This document shows positions 32,130 through 39,563 of a stretch of 64,000 nucleotides of DNA, piece after piece. The notes under the pieces were generated by a model that did no database searches, had not been told where the DNA came from, and saw only the letters and a list, made by a program, of their open reading frames with translations. Position 1 is the first letter of the stretch. Every line of letters starts with the position of its first letter. The position numbers were made by a program, and so were the translations under genes. This DNA comes from Oscillospiraceae bacterium (GTDB lineage Bacteria; Bacillota; Clostridia; Oscillospirales; Oscillospiraceae): the NCBI GenBank assembly GCA_017429325.1, contig JAFRPC010000003.1, forward strand, positions 21,361 to 85,360, in the 5' to 3' direction.

Positions 32130-34780
32130 CCGTTTTTCAGATTCTCCCCCACGGTTCCCAGCTTCTGCCGGTTCAGGTCCCTCAGAAAGCTCTCGATGTC
32201 CCCGTAGATCCGATCGATCTCCTCACCGAACTCCCGGGCGGACTGCCGCAGGACCCCGGCCCGGAGGGCCGAGACTTGAATCAGACTGTCGGAGGTAACG
32301 ATGCGGACCTGCTCGTTTTTGCCGATGTCGTGGACCAGCCGCTCGATGTAGGCGTCGCCGGTCTCGTTTTCCTTGGTATAGACCACCCGGACGCCGTGGA
32401 AGCTGAAGCGCTCCCCCTTGCCGCCCTTGACCCGGTAGGCGTCGAAGACCAGTACGGTCTCCGTCCGGGTGAAGGAGGAATAGTTGGCCAGGATCTCCAT
32501 GAGCCGCTCCCGAGCCTGGTCCAGGTCCTTCTCCGCCAGGGCCGCCAGCTCAGGCCAGGCGTAGATGACGTTCATCCCGTCCACCACCAACAGCCTTCCC
32601 CCTCGGGGGAAGGTGGCATCCGCCGTCTCCCGCAAGGCGGATGACGGATGAGGGGCGTCCGTCGCCCGAAAGCCCTGGGAGGGGGCGTCCGTCTCCCGGC
32701 TCGTTTCCTGGGTGGCCCCCTTCCAAACGCTTGCCGAATACCGGGGCCGTTTGATAGGCCCGAACTCCCGCTCTAAGATGGCCTGCAGCTCCTTCTCGCT
32801 GATGGACAGCCGCCGCCGGGCGGGGGCCAGGGCGTCCCGCTTCGGAGCCAGGACGCTCTCTAAGTGCATATTGGAGAAGACCTTGTCCCACTTCACCGTG
32901 AAGCCGCCCCCGTGGGCGCAGAAGACAGAGTCCGGCGTGTTGTCCAGGTCCGCCTCCGGGTCATAGGGGTGGGCAGCCCGGACGGCCTCGGGGTCGTGGC
33001 AGAGCTCGTAGCCCTCTACCTCCAAGGCCAGCTTGCCCAGGCCTCGGGTGTAGGCGGCTACCTCCCGGGCGTAGTCCGTCATGGCGGCCACCGGAGCGCG
33101 GCCCCGGAGCAGGCTCATGCCCCCCAGGTCCTCCGGGGTGTCGAAGGAGCCGAAGCGGGCCCGGATGTCGGTGATGGCCCGACCGATCTGGGCCGTGGGG
33201 ACCTCCAGCCGGAAGCGGTACCAGGGCTCCAGCAGCACCGAGGGGACCTGCATCAGGCCCTGGCGCACGGCCCGGTAGGTGGCCTGGCGGAAGTCGCCCC
33301 CCTCGGTGTGCTTCAGATGGGACTTGCCCGCCGCCAGGGTCATCTTCATATCCGTGATGGGTGCACCGATGGCGGTGCCGACGTGCTCCTTTTCCATGAG
33401 GTGGGTGAGGATCAGCCGCTGCCAGTGCCGATCCAGCTTGTCCTCGCTGCACGAAGAGGCGAAGACCAGGCCGCTGCCACGGGGCAGGGGCTCCAGCAGC
33501 AGGTGGACCTCGGCGTAGTGCCGCAGGGGCTCGTAGTGGCCCACGCCCTCCACGGCCCGGTCGATGGTCTCCTTGTAGAGGACGCGGCCCCGGCCCAGCT
33601 CCACGGCCAGCTCGAAGCGGTCCAGGATCAGGCTCTTCAGGATCTCCGCCTGGACCTCTCCCATGAGGCCCACGGAGAGCTCCTGGAGGCGGGGGTCCCA
33701 GCGCAGCCGGAGCATGGGCTCCTCGGCCTCCAGCTGGCGGAGCTTGGGCAGCACCAGCCGGGGGTCCGTCCCGGCGGGCAGGCCCAGCCGGTAGTGCATC
33801 ACCGGCTCCAGCACCGGCGCCCCGGCGGCGGCCTCGGTGCCGAAGCCCTGGCCGTTCCGGGCCGCGCTCAGCCCCACGGCGGCGCAGACCTGGCCCGGCA
33901 GCACCTCCTCCACGGCGGCGTATTTCCCGCCGCTGTAGCGGCGGAGCTGCGTCAGCTTCTCCTCCAGCCCGTCATAGGTCAGCGTGTCCCGGACCCGCAG
34001 CACGCCGCCCGTCACCTTCAGGTGGGTCAGGCGCACGCCCTGGGCGTCGTGGGAGATCTTGAAGACCCGGGCGCCGAAGGCCTCGGGCCTGGTCCGGGGC
34101 TTCAGCAGGCCCGTGAAGCCGTCCAAAAAGGCCTCGATCCCCTCCAGCCGCAGGCCGGAGCCGAAGAAGCAGGGGAAGGCCTCCCGGGCCGCCAGCAGGT
34201 CCCGCAGGGTGTCGGGGGAGAGGGCCCCCGTGTCCAGATATTCCTCCATGGCGGCCTCGCCGCAGAGGGCCAGCTGCTCGTCCCGCCCGGCGTTGTCGGG
34301 GGAGAAGTCCACCGCCCCGTCGCCAAACTCCCGGCGCAGCTCGTCCAGCAGCTCCTCCCGGCCCCGGCGGGCCAGGTCCATCTTGGTGACGAAGAGGACC
34401 GTGGGGACCTGGTAGTGGGCCAGCAGCTTCCAGAGGGTCCGGGTGTGGGACTGGACCCCGTCGATGCCGCTGATGACCAGCACCGCGCAGTCCAGCACCT
34501 GGAGCATCCGCTCCGTCTCGGCGGAGAAGTCCACGTGGCCCGGCGTGTCCAGCAGGGTCAGCTCCCAGCCGCCCCATTCCACGTGGGCCTGGGAGGCGAA
34601 GATGGTGATGCCCCGCTCCCGCTCCAGCGGGTCGAAGTCCAGGGCCGTGTTCCCGTGGTCCACCCGCCCCAGGCTCCGCAGAAGCCCGCAGCGGTAGAGG
34701 ATGGCCTCCGCCAGAGTGGTCTTGCCCGCGTCCACGTGAGCCAGCAGCCCCACGCAGGCCCGTTTGTCGCTGCCTGTCAT
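32126..34780 (-). CDS. EF-G/TetM-like translation GTPase fused to a C-terminal NYN domain
   Basis: 884 residues. Residues 1-650 are an EF-G-like factor of the ribosomal-protection (TetM/TetO) branch: AHVDAGKTTLAEAILY (G1), ERGITIF (G2), DTPGHVDFSAETER (G3), FVTKMDLA (G4), then domains II-V including GAPITDMKMTLAAGKSHLK. The TetM-type YSPVSTPADFR loop is not seen; TEGGDFRQATYRAVRQGL stands in its place, so tetracycline resistance should not be assumed. Residues about 730-870 are a NYN/YacP-like nuclease domain (LLVVDGMNVIYAWPELAAL, VLVFDAYRVKGG, VRIVTSDSLIQVSALR). The linker contains a family B repeat in frame (about residues 707-730). The start was set at the second ATG (34780), 6 bases after GGGGA. 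A ribosome-linked RNA-cleaving factor is a reasonable guess. Confidence 0.88.
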   Translation of the reverse strand: MTGSDKRACVGLLAHVDAGKTTLAEAILYRCGLLRSLGRVDHGNTALDFDPLERERGITIFASQAHVEWGGWELTLLDTPGHVDFSAETERMLQVLDCAVLVISGIDGVQSHTRTLWKLLAHYQVPTVLFVTKMDLARRGREELLDELRREFGDGAVDFSPDNAGRDEQLALCGEAAMEEYLDTGALSPDTLRDLLAAREAFPCFFGSGLRLEGIEAFLDGFTGLLKPRTRPEAFGARVFKISHDAQGVRLTHLKVTGGVLRVRDTLTYDGLEEKLTQLRRYSGGKYAAVEEVLPGQVCAAVGLSAARNGQGFGTEAAAGAPVLEPVMHYRLGLPAGTDPRLVLPKLRQLEAEEPMLRLRWDPRLQELSVGLMGEVQAEILKSLILDRFELAVELGRGRVLYKETIDRAVEGVGHYEPLRHYAEVHLLLEPLPRGSGLVFASSCSEDKLDRHWQRLILTHLMEKEHVGTAIGAPITDMKMTLAAGKSHLKHTEGGDFRQATYRAVRQGLMQVPSVLLEPWYRFRLEVPTAQIGRAITDIRARFGSFDTPEDLGGMSLLRGRAPVAAMTDYAREVAAYTRGLGKLALEVEGYELCHDPEAVRAAHPYDPEADLDNTPDSVFCAHGGGFTVKWDKVFSNMHLESVLAPKRDALAPARRRLSISEKELQAILEREFGPIKRPRYSASVWKGATQETSRETDAPSQGFRATDAPHPSSALRETADATFPRGGRLLVVDGMNVIYAWPELAALAEKDLDQARERLMEILANYSSFTRTETVLVFDAYRVKGGKGERFSFHGVRVVYTKENETGDAYIERLVHDIGKNEQVRIVTSDSLIQVSALRAGVLRQSAREFGEEIDRIYGDIESFLRDLNRQKLGTVGENLKNG
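32592..32662 (+). repeat. Family B palindromic element (71 bp) in frame in the GTPase-NYN linker
   Basis: Begins GCCTTCCCCCTCGGGGGAAG, has a CATCCGCCGTCTCCCGCAAG-type central palindrome, and ends GGATGAGGGGCGTCCGT. It is read on the minus strand as part of the protein (TDAPHPSSALRETADATFPR) between the GTPase and NYN domains. A partial repeat of the GGGCGTCCGTC edge occurs at about 32682-32693, as if a second element had been trimmed. Confidence 0.92.
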
Positions 34781-35407
34781 CGTCATTCCCCGTCCATTCC
34801 TGTTTTTGTTTGATTATACCACAGCCCCGCCGGATAGGCAAGAAAAAACCGCCGCCCCGCCGTAGGGCGGCCAGACCCTGGCCACCGCCCCCGCCGTAGT
34901 AGGGCGGCCAGACCCTGGCCGCCGCCCCCCGCCGTAGGGCGGCCAGACCCTGGCCGCCGCCCCCGCCGCAGGGCGGCCAGACCCTGGCCGCCGCCCCCAC
35001 CGTAGGGGCCGATGCCCACATCGGCCCGCCACCTCCCGCCTGGACGAGGTAAGAAGTAAGAGGGAAGAAGTAAGAAGTGGCCTTGTTGTAGCGGCGCACA
35101 GTGTGCGCCACGGGATGCCGCTCATCTTCTGCCGTAAGGACGGCTCTGTAGGGACGGCTCGCAGCCGTCCGCCGTTCCCGCCCCGCCGTCCCCCGCCCGG
35201 GAAAGGCAACAGGCAACGGGCAACAGGCAACAGACCCGCCTGTAGGGACAAGCATTGCTTGTCCGCGATTCCCCGCACGGACGCCCCCTCATCTGGCATC
35301 GGGCTTGCGGGAGACGCCCGATGCCACCTATTTCGTGAGGATACCATTTTCGCAGTATAGCTGCGCAAATGGTGATAAAAAAAATCCAAAAATTATTCAA
35401 AAAATTT
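34781..35407 (+). repeat. Long intergenic repeat mosaic with a 4-copy tandem array
   Basis: No gene is seen. The array at 34861-34999 has four units of 34-38 bp (CGTAGGGCGGCCAGACCCTG then GCCGCCGCCCCCGC). It is followed by a GGGGCCGATGCCCACATCGG element, AAGAAGTAAGAGG words (35048), a GTAGCGGCGCACAGTGTGCG element (35088), GTAGGGACGGCTCGCAGCCG, GGCAACAGGCAACGGGCAAC (about 35205), GTAGGGACAAGCATTGCTTG (about 35243) and an inverted family B element (about 35278-35329). A separate hairpin ACCATTTTCGCAG-TATAG-CTGCGCAAATGGT is at 35343-35373. Confidence 0.85.
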
Positions 35408-35440
35408 GGGAACAGCCGAAAAACGACTGTTCCCGCAGTG
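35408..35440 (-). terminator. Terminator of the nitroreductase gene
   Basis: On the minus strand GGGAACAGTCG-TTTTT-CGGCTGTTCCC is followed by AAATTTTTTG, about 80 bases after the stop at 35518. Confidence 0.8.
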
Positions 35441-35451
35441 TGTTTTATTTG

Positions 35452-35498
35452 GAGATTGCGTTTTTTAAGAGCTTGAGATGCGTTTTTTTTGAGAGCTT
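35452..35498 (+). repeat. Two direct copies of a 23-bp word
   Basis: GAGATTGCGTTTTTTAAGAG (CTT follows) and GAGATGCGTTTTTTTTGAGA (GCTT follows) are adjacent, between the nitroreductase stop and its terminator. The copies differ in T-run length, typical of slippage. Confidence 0.75.
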
Positions 35499-35517
35499 CT
35501 GTTGCTTGAAAGCGCGG

Positions 35518-36330
35518 TCAGCTCAGGAGATAGGAGGCAATGTACCGGATCCCGTTGGGCAGGGGCAGGGCGGGAGCCTCCAGGGAGAAGCTGACGCGGC
35601 GGCCCAGGGCCTCGGCGGCCAGGGCAAAGTGGCACAGGGCAATGCCCAGGTCCACCTTTTGCAGGTCCCAGCCGCTTTTATCCGCATAACCGCGGCTGGA
35701 CTTCTCGAAAAAGTGCAGCCAGTCGCCATCCCGGACCACCCGCCAGGGCTGCCGGTTCACCGCCGATGGCCCGCGCCGCACGGCCTCCAGCAGGGGGGCC
35801 AGTTCTCCGGCGGCGGCAGGGGAGAGGGGCTGATCAAAGCTGCCGTCGAAGAAGAGGGTCTCAAAGGGCAGCCGCGTCTCCGCGCCGGTCCCCTTGCGCA
35901 TGAGCTGCTCCCGCAGAGACATCTTCTTTGCCGGGTAGCCCACAGGGCTGACGCAGGGCAGGACCTCCCCGGCCTCCAGGGCCATAGCGGCCTCGAAAGC
36001 ACCGCGGCTCAGGGTCCCGGCAAGCCAGACCGTTCCCAGACCTAAGGCCACGGCCCGGAGCAGCAGCGTCTCGAAGGCGAAGCCAAAGGCTTCCTCGGCG
36101 TGAGGCGTCCGGGGGAGCTTTCCCGCCAGCCAGTGGGAGGCGCCGACGATGACAGGGCTGGACAGGCCATTTTCCGCCCCGTCCAGCAGGGCAAAGCGCA
36201 CCGGGAGCCCGTAGGGGTTCCGTGTCGTCTCGGCCAGCGCCAGCAGCGCGGCCCGGTCCTCCGGCGTCAGAGGCCGCCCGTCAAAGCTCCGAACGCTCCG
36301 CCGGACCCGTATTGCTTCCATCATGTCCAT
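35518..36330 (-). CDS. Nitroreductase family protein
   Basis: 270 residues of the TM1586-type nitroreductase group, in which two nitroreductase-like halves form one FMN-binding fold. Motifs include RRSVRSFDGRPLTPEDRAAL at the N-terminus, FAFETLLLRAVALGLGTVWL, and PSAVNRQPWRVVRDGDWLHF followed by KVDLGIALCHFALAAEALG. It probably reduces quinones, nitro compounds or another small substrate with NAD(P)H; the physiological substrate is unknown. AAGGAGGAACGAACC precedes the ATG. Confidence 0.87.
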   Translation of the reverse strand: MDMMEAIRVRRSVRSFDGRPLTPEDRAALLALAETTRNPYGLPVRFALLDGAENGLSSPVIVGASHWLAGKLPRTPHAEEAFGFAFETLLLRAVALGLGTVWLAGTLSRGAFEAAMALEAGEVLPCVSPVGYPAKKMSLREQLMRKGTGAETRLPFETLFFDGSFDQPLSPAAAGELAPLLEAVRRGPSAVNRQPWRVVRDGDWLHFFEKSSRGYADKSGWDLQKVDLGIALCHFALAAEALGRRVSFSLEAPALPLPNGIRYIASYLLS

Positions 36331-36461
36331 GGTTCGTTCCTCCTTATGTTATCGTAGGGGCCGACGCCTCGACGGCCCGCCGTCCCCCGTTCCCGTCATT
36401 CTGAGCGCAGCGAAGAATCCGTCCCCCCTTCGCCCGCCATCCCGATTCGGAAATCGTGGGG
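36331..36461 (+). repeat. Repeat elements between nitroreductase and membrane gene
   Basis: GTAGGGGCCGACGCCTCGAC near 36354 and CATTCTGAGCGCAGCGAAGA near 36398. The second word recurs at 41308, and a diverged form is near 20820. Confidence 0.8.
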
Positions 36462-36971
36462 TCAAAGTGTCTCCCACCAGGCGTTGACGGCCAGCAGCGT
36501 CGCAATGGGCACCGCCACCAGCAGAAGGACCGGTAGGATCGCCCAAGGCGCATCCATTACGATCGCCATAAAACTGGCAGGGAGCAGGATGATGCTGCCA
36601 GCCACCGCGAACAAAAGCTGTGCGATCATGCAGCCCCGAATCAGCCGCGGTCCGGCCTCCTTCCCGGCGCTGCCCAAGAACCAGCCCGCCAGGGGCAGCA
36701 GTGACAGCAGACCCAGCAGCGGGAAAATCAAATACAAAAGGCCGTAGAATTCGAGGGCGGCAAACATGGCGCCAAGCAGCACGCCCATCGCCGACAGCGG
36801 CCAAATCAGAAGGAGATATTCGCTGAGAGAGAAGTCTATCGGATGCGTATAGGTGACGATCAGGACGACTGCGGTGAGCAAAGGGGTGTAAAGGGTCAGG
36901 GCGAGGCAGAGATACCGCCGTCTGCGCCCCTGGGCTGTGGCGTGCCCCGGTCCTTGCTTTCTGTGTTTCAT
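36462..36971 (-). CDS. Small predicted membrane protein
   Basis: 169 residues, family not recognised. Basic N-terminus (MKHRKQGPGHATAQGRRRRY) and four to five hydrophobic segments (LALTLYTPLLTAVVLIVTY, LLLIWPLSAMGVLLGAMFAA, LLYLIFPLLGLLSLLPLAGW, AQLLFAVAGSIILLPASFMA, and a C-terminal ILPVLLLVAVPIATLLAVNA). AGGAGG lies 9 bases before the ATG at 36971; upstream in-frame ATGs lack an RBS. It is the last gene of a leftward set of small envelope proteins. Confidence 0.75.
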   Translation of the reverse strand: MKHRKQGPGHATAQGRRRRYLCLALTLYTPLLTAVVLIVTYTHPIDFSLSEYLLLIWPLSAMGVLLGAMFAALEFYGLLYLIFPLLGLLSLLPLAGWFLGSAGKEAGPRLIRGCMIAQLLFAVAGSIILLPASFMAIVMDAPWAILPVLLLVAVPIATLLAVNAWWETL

Positions 36972-37020
36972 AAGAGGCGTCCTCCTGTTCATCTTGTTGG
37001 AGCAGGTATCGTTCTGTGAT

Positions 37021-37836
37021 TTACTTATCCTCTTTTTTATCATCCTTCTGCTCCAGAGCGGCCCATTGATTGTGTTCGCCGATGGAGATATTTTCGCAAA
37101 CCGTAAAGAGGGCCTGCTTCCGTTTTTCCGGGTCGTCGGTCAGGTTCGCAAACTCTCCCGCGTTCATGAAGTACATGTTCACCGTCCGCTTCAACTGCTC
37201 CAGACAAAGACGATACTGGACCCACAGCTCCCGGTGCTTTTTCAGTGCCAATACAGCCGTCAGGATCCCGGCGGCAGAGCTGAGGGCGGCGACAAGGTAT
37301 TTCATAAACGGGCCGACGTATGCAACATCCTCCAGCAGGATGAGAAACGGCACAAGCCCGTTGAAAATGAGACAGAGGATGGTGAGACGGTGATACATCT
37401 TCTTGCAGACGCGGCTGCTGTCGCTGTAATACTTCATTTGCGGAAAGACCCGGTCAAGAAGATAGTTTTTCTCCATGCCCTCTGGCATCAGGTCCAATTC
37501 GGCGCGGTACTGCGCGGCGTATTTATTTTGATAGCGCTTGTCCGCATCGGGTCCCTCCGGAGCGGCTTCCGCATTCGGCGACTGGGCGGGGGCAGCCGCG
37601 TCTGCGGCGTCCGGCGTTTCGCCCGGTTCCGGGGGAACGAGGGCAGAGGCTGCCGCGCTGTCCGGCTTGGCTTCCGCTTCGCCGGAAGGAGCTTCCCCCT
37701 CCGCGGCGGCTGTCTGCCCGGAGCCGTTCTCCAGACCTGCGGCGTCGTCGGGGACGATTGCGTCTTCGGCTTCCGGCGCGGTGGTCAAGGGTTCCGCATC
37801 CTGTACCGGGAGCGGAGCTTGTGTTTCCTGTTCCAT
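37021..37836 (-). CDS. DUF4231/SLATT-like two-helix membrane protein with disordered N-terminus
   Basis: 271 residues. Residues 1-100 are almost wholly Ala, Pro, Glu and Gly and look disordered. The rest matches the layout of DUF4231 proteins, related to SLATT: ERVFPQMKYY-type lead-in (NYLLDRVFPQMKYYSDSSRV), two close membrane helices (LTILCLIFNGLVPFLILLE and KYLVAALSSAAGILTAVLAL), then a basic helical tail with ELWVQYRLCLEQLKRTVNMY and ENISIGEHNQWAAL. SLATT-type proteins are proposed pore-forming effectors in nucleotide-signalling defence systems, but DUF4231 members are also common alone. No cyclase or sensor gene is adjacent. The start at 37836 is 10 bases after AAGGAG. Confidence 0.72.
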   Translation of the reverse strand: MEQETQAPLPVQDAEPLTTAPEAEDAIVPDDAAGLENGSGQTAAAEGEAPSGEAEAKPDSAAASALVPPEPGETPDAADAAAPAQSPNAEAAPEGPDADKRYQNKYAAQYRAELDLMPEGMEKNYLLDRVFPQMKYYSDSSRVCKKMYHRLTILCLIFNGLVPFLILLEDVAYVGPFMKYLVAALSSAAGILTAVLALKKHRELWVQYRLCLEQLKRTVNMYFMNAGEFANLTDDPEKRKQALFTVCENISIGEHNQWAALEQKDDKKEDK

Positions 37837-37875
37837 ACCTGTCATTCTCCTTTTTTCGTTAAGTCTTTACCAAAA

Positions 37876-38595
37876 TCAAAAGTGTGCGATGCAGAAATAG
37901 AGGTGCTCGCCGATCTCCCGATAGAAGAAGGTGTCGTCGCCGTCAATCCGTCCGAACCAGCCGCCGTCCTGCTCCGTGAAGGTCATTCTGGAGGAATAAC
38001 CGAAGCAGCCGCTGACGTCGTCGGAGGGGATGTAGTACAGGTCATAGTATTCCGTCTCCGGCCCAAAGCCCCGTCCGCCCAGAGAAAACTGGACCATTCC
38101 TGGCGCTGCCGTCACGGATTTGAATGTCGGATCCTCCAAAAGGACCCGGCAGTTCTCGCTGTGAAAATCGATGAGTTCCTTGGAGCTCTCATGCCAAAGC
38201 TCGATCCAGTCGTCCCGGATGATGGAGACTTCAAATGTTGCTGCGGTCCACTTCGGCGTTTCCGGATAATGGGCCAGCAGCTCCTCACCGCAGGCGGTCA
38301 GCAGCTCCACGCTGGAGAGAGCTTTTGCAAGAGCTTCTTTAGGCGTTGGGTCTTCCTCGGACATCCTCTCAATGACTGTTTTCCAGACGTCGAGCATCTC
38401 CTCGTCCGTGAGCATGTCTCCTGGCATGGGAAACGATGCTTCGATTTCGATAGAAGGAACGGTTTTTGCAGGAAAAGCTTCCGTGGAGGCCGGGACAGCT
38501 GTGGTGCTTGTTTCCGGCAGGGAGGTCGGCGCAGCCTGTCCGCAGCCCGCCAGCGCCGCCAGCAGGGAGAGCAGCAGGGCAAGTACTCGTTTCAT
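37876..38595 (-). CDS. Predicted lipoprotein of unknown function
   Basis: 239 residues. A lipoprotein signal (MKRVLALLLSLLAALAGCGQ, lipobox LAGC) is followed by a Thr/Ser/Pro spacer and a folded domain of about 190 residues ending in YDLYYIPSDDVSGCFGYSSR and FFYREIGEHLYFCIAHF. No named domain is recognised. AAAAGGAT lies upstream of the ATG. It is likely anchored on the outer face of the membrane beside similar small lipoproteins in this strip. Confidence 0.75.
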   Translation of the reverse strand: MKRVLALLLSLLAALAGCGQAAPTSLPETSTTAVPASTEAFPAKTVPSIEIEASFPMPGDMLTDEEMLDVWKTVIERMSEEDPTPKEALAKALSSVELLTACGEELLAHYPETPKWTAATFEVSIIRDDWIELWHESSKELIDFHSENCRVLLEDPTFKSVTAAPGMVQFSLGGRGFGPETEYYDLYYIPSDDVSGCFGYSSRMTFTEQDGGWFGRIDGDDTFFYREIGEHLYFCIAHF

Positions 38596-38622
38596 AGCGA
38601 TCTATCCTTTTCTTTACTATGT

Positions 38623-38651
38623 GTGCCAAAGAGGACAGTTTTCGTTGGCAC
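38623..38651. ncRNA. Hairpin 1 of a covarying pair, followed by a T-tract
   Basis: GTGCCAA-N15-TTGGCAC, followed on the + strand by GTTTTTTTG. Its sister hairpin is 19 bases downstream, with two stem pairs swapped and a conserved GAGNACNGT loop. The T-tract makes a + strand terminator possible, although no + strand gene lies just upstream. Confidence 0.5.
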
Positions 38652-38669
38652 GTTTTTTTGTTAACTTGC

Positions 38670-38698
38670 GTGTCATAGAGAACCGTCACCGATGACAC
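38670..38698. ncRNA. Hairpin 2 of a covarying pair
   Basis: GTGTCAT-N15-ATGACAC with loop AGAGAACCGTCACCG. Compared with hairpin 1 the C:G pair at stem position 4 is T:A and the A:T at position 7 is T:A, so pairing is kept while sequence changes. It lies just after the stop of the 38705-39046 gene. Confidence 0.5.
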
Positions 38699-38704
38699 GT
38701 TTCG

Positions 38705-39046
38705 CTAAAGCATTTTCACAGCCAGCCAGAACAGCAGCGCAAAGCTGAGCAATGTAAGGCACACGAGGGTGAGGAGGACCAGCGAGCCCCGTTCTTCCTG
38801 ATGGATGGCGCGGGCGTCCGTCCCAATCGCGGCGGCACCGGTGACGAGGACGGCGGCCAGACAAGCCAGTACGCCGGGATTGGAGAATACTATAGAATAA
38901 TAGGACGCATGGTTGCCGGTCACGACAAAGACTTTATAATGGTCCTCCAATTCGACTTGTAACAGATAGCAGAGGAGGACAAATGCGATCACCGCAGCCA
39001 GGATCGCCGCGGCGGAGAGGATGGGATAAAGCTTGATGCGTTTCAT
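38705..39046 (-). CDS. Small predicted membrane protein
   Basis: 113 residues with three hydrophobic segments (AAAILAAVIAFVLLCYLL, VLACLAAVLVTGAAAIG and LVLLTLVCLTLLSFALLFWL). Family not recognised. GGAGGAACGCCC precedes the ATG. The covarying hairpins lie directly downstream. Confidence 0.7.
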   Translation of the reverse strand: MKRIKLYPILSAAAILAAVIAFVLLCYLLQVELEDHYKVFVVTGNHASYYSIVFSNPGVLACLAAVLVTGAAAIGTDARAIHQEERGSLVLLTLVCLTLLSFALLFWLAVKML

Positions 39047-39218
39047 GGGCGTTCCTCCAAAATATAAGGTCCCCTGCCTGCGGCGGGTGGACGGCAGGAT
39101 GCCATCCCTACAGGGGGCTTCTATTGATACACCACCTCATCCGCCCCAGTGTGCGCGCTGGGCACCTTCCCCTCAAGGGGAAGGCTTTGCGGGGCGTCCG
39201 GGGGGCGCCCCCTGCGGG
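39047..39218 (+). repeat. Repeat elements, including an inverted family B-like element
   Basis: CGGACGGCAGGATGCCATCC-like element near 39090 and a family B-like block (about 39133-39186) with CACCTCATCCGCC, a CAGTGTGCGCGCTG palindrome and CACCTTCCCCTCAAGGGGAA. No gene is seen. Confidence 0.75.
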
Positions 39219-39563
39219 TCAGCGGATCACGGACCAGCCGCAGTACTCGTTGTTAAACTGCGTCAGGTCCCTTGCCTCGTCCAAATCGAAGTCGTCAAAG
39301 GCGACGAAGCCGATCTCATGGGTCTTATCGTTGGTGACAAACAGCAGACAGGTCTTGAAAAACCGGTCCCCGTATTCGTCCGCCCCGTCCCAGGGGAAGA
39401 GAAAACGGAATGCGTCGTTCCGGATCCTGACGTAGGGCTCCAGAAGCAGCGCGTCATCTCCGTTCAATTTGGAATAGCCGATCACCGGCTCCGTCCGGAA
39501 GCTGTACTGTATCTCCAGCGCCGCAGGCGCTTGCTTTTCACCGGCAGTCAGGTGTTCCGTCAC
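39219..39563 (-). CDS. Short paralogue of the C-terminal domain of the 40272-41111 protein
   Basis: 114 residues from a GTG that overlaps the upstream stop (GTGA). The body (YSFRTEPVIGYSK, VRIRNDAFRFLFPWDG, FFKTCLLFVTNDKTHEIGFV, YCGWSVIR) aligns by eye with the end of the 40272-41111 protein (LSYRTEPMYVMYY, VRLGNDEFRFLD, FFKTSGITVTNDETCEIAFI, FWNWIR). It lacks the N-terminal membrane region and has no clear RBS. It is either a translationally coupled small protein or the remnant of a second full-length copy that lost its 5' part. Confidence 0.55.
   Translation of the reverse strand: MTEHLTAGEKQAPAALEIQYSFRTEPVIGYSKLNGDDALLLEPYVRIRNDAFRFLFPWDGADEYGDRFFKTCLLFVTNDKTHEIGFVAFDDFDLDEARDLTQFNNEYCGWSVIR

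Noticed and set aside
32126-34780. Tetracycline resistance gene tet(M)-type
   Set aside because: The family is related, but the characteristic loop is not seen and a NYN domain is fused, so resistance cannot be claimed.
32864-34813. A 649-codon open frame on the plus strand
   Set aside because: Antisense of the GTPase-NYN gene, which has clear GTPase motifs on the other strand.
34861-34999. CRISPR-like array
   Set aside because: Units are contiguous palindromes without unique spacers, and no cas gene is near. The same holds for 42092-42330.
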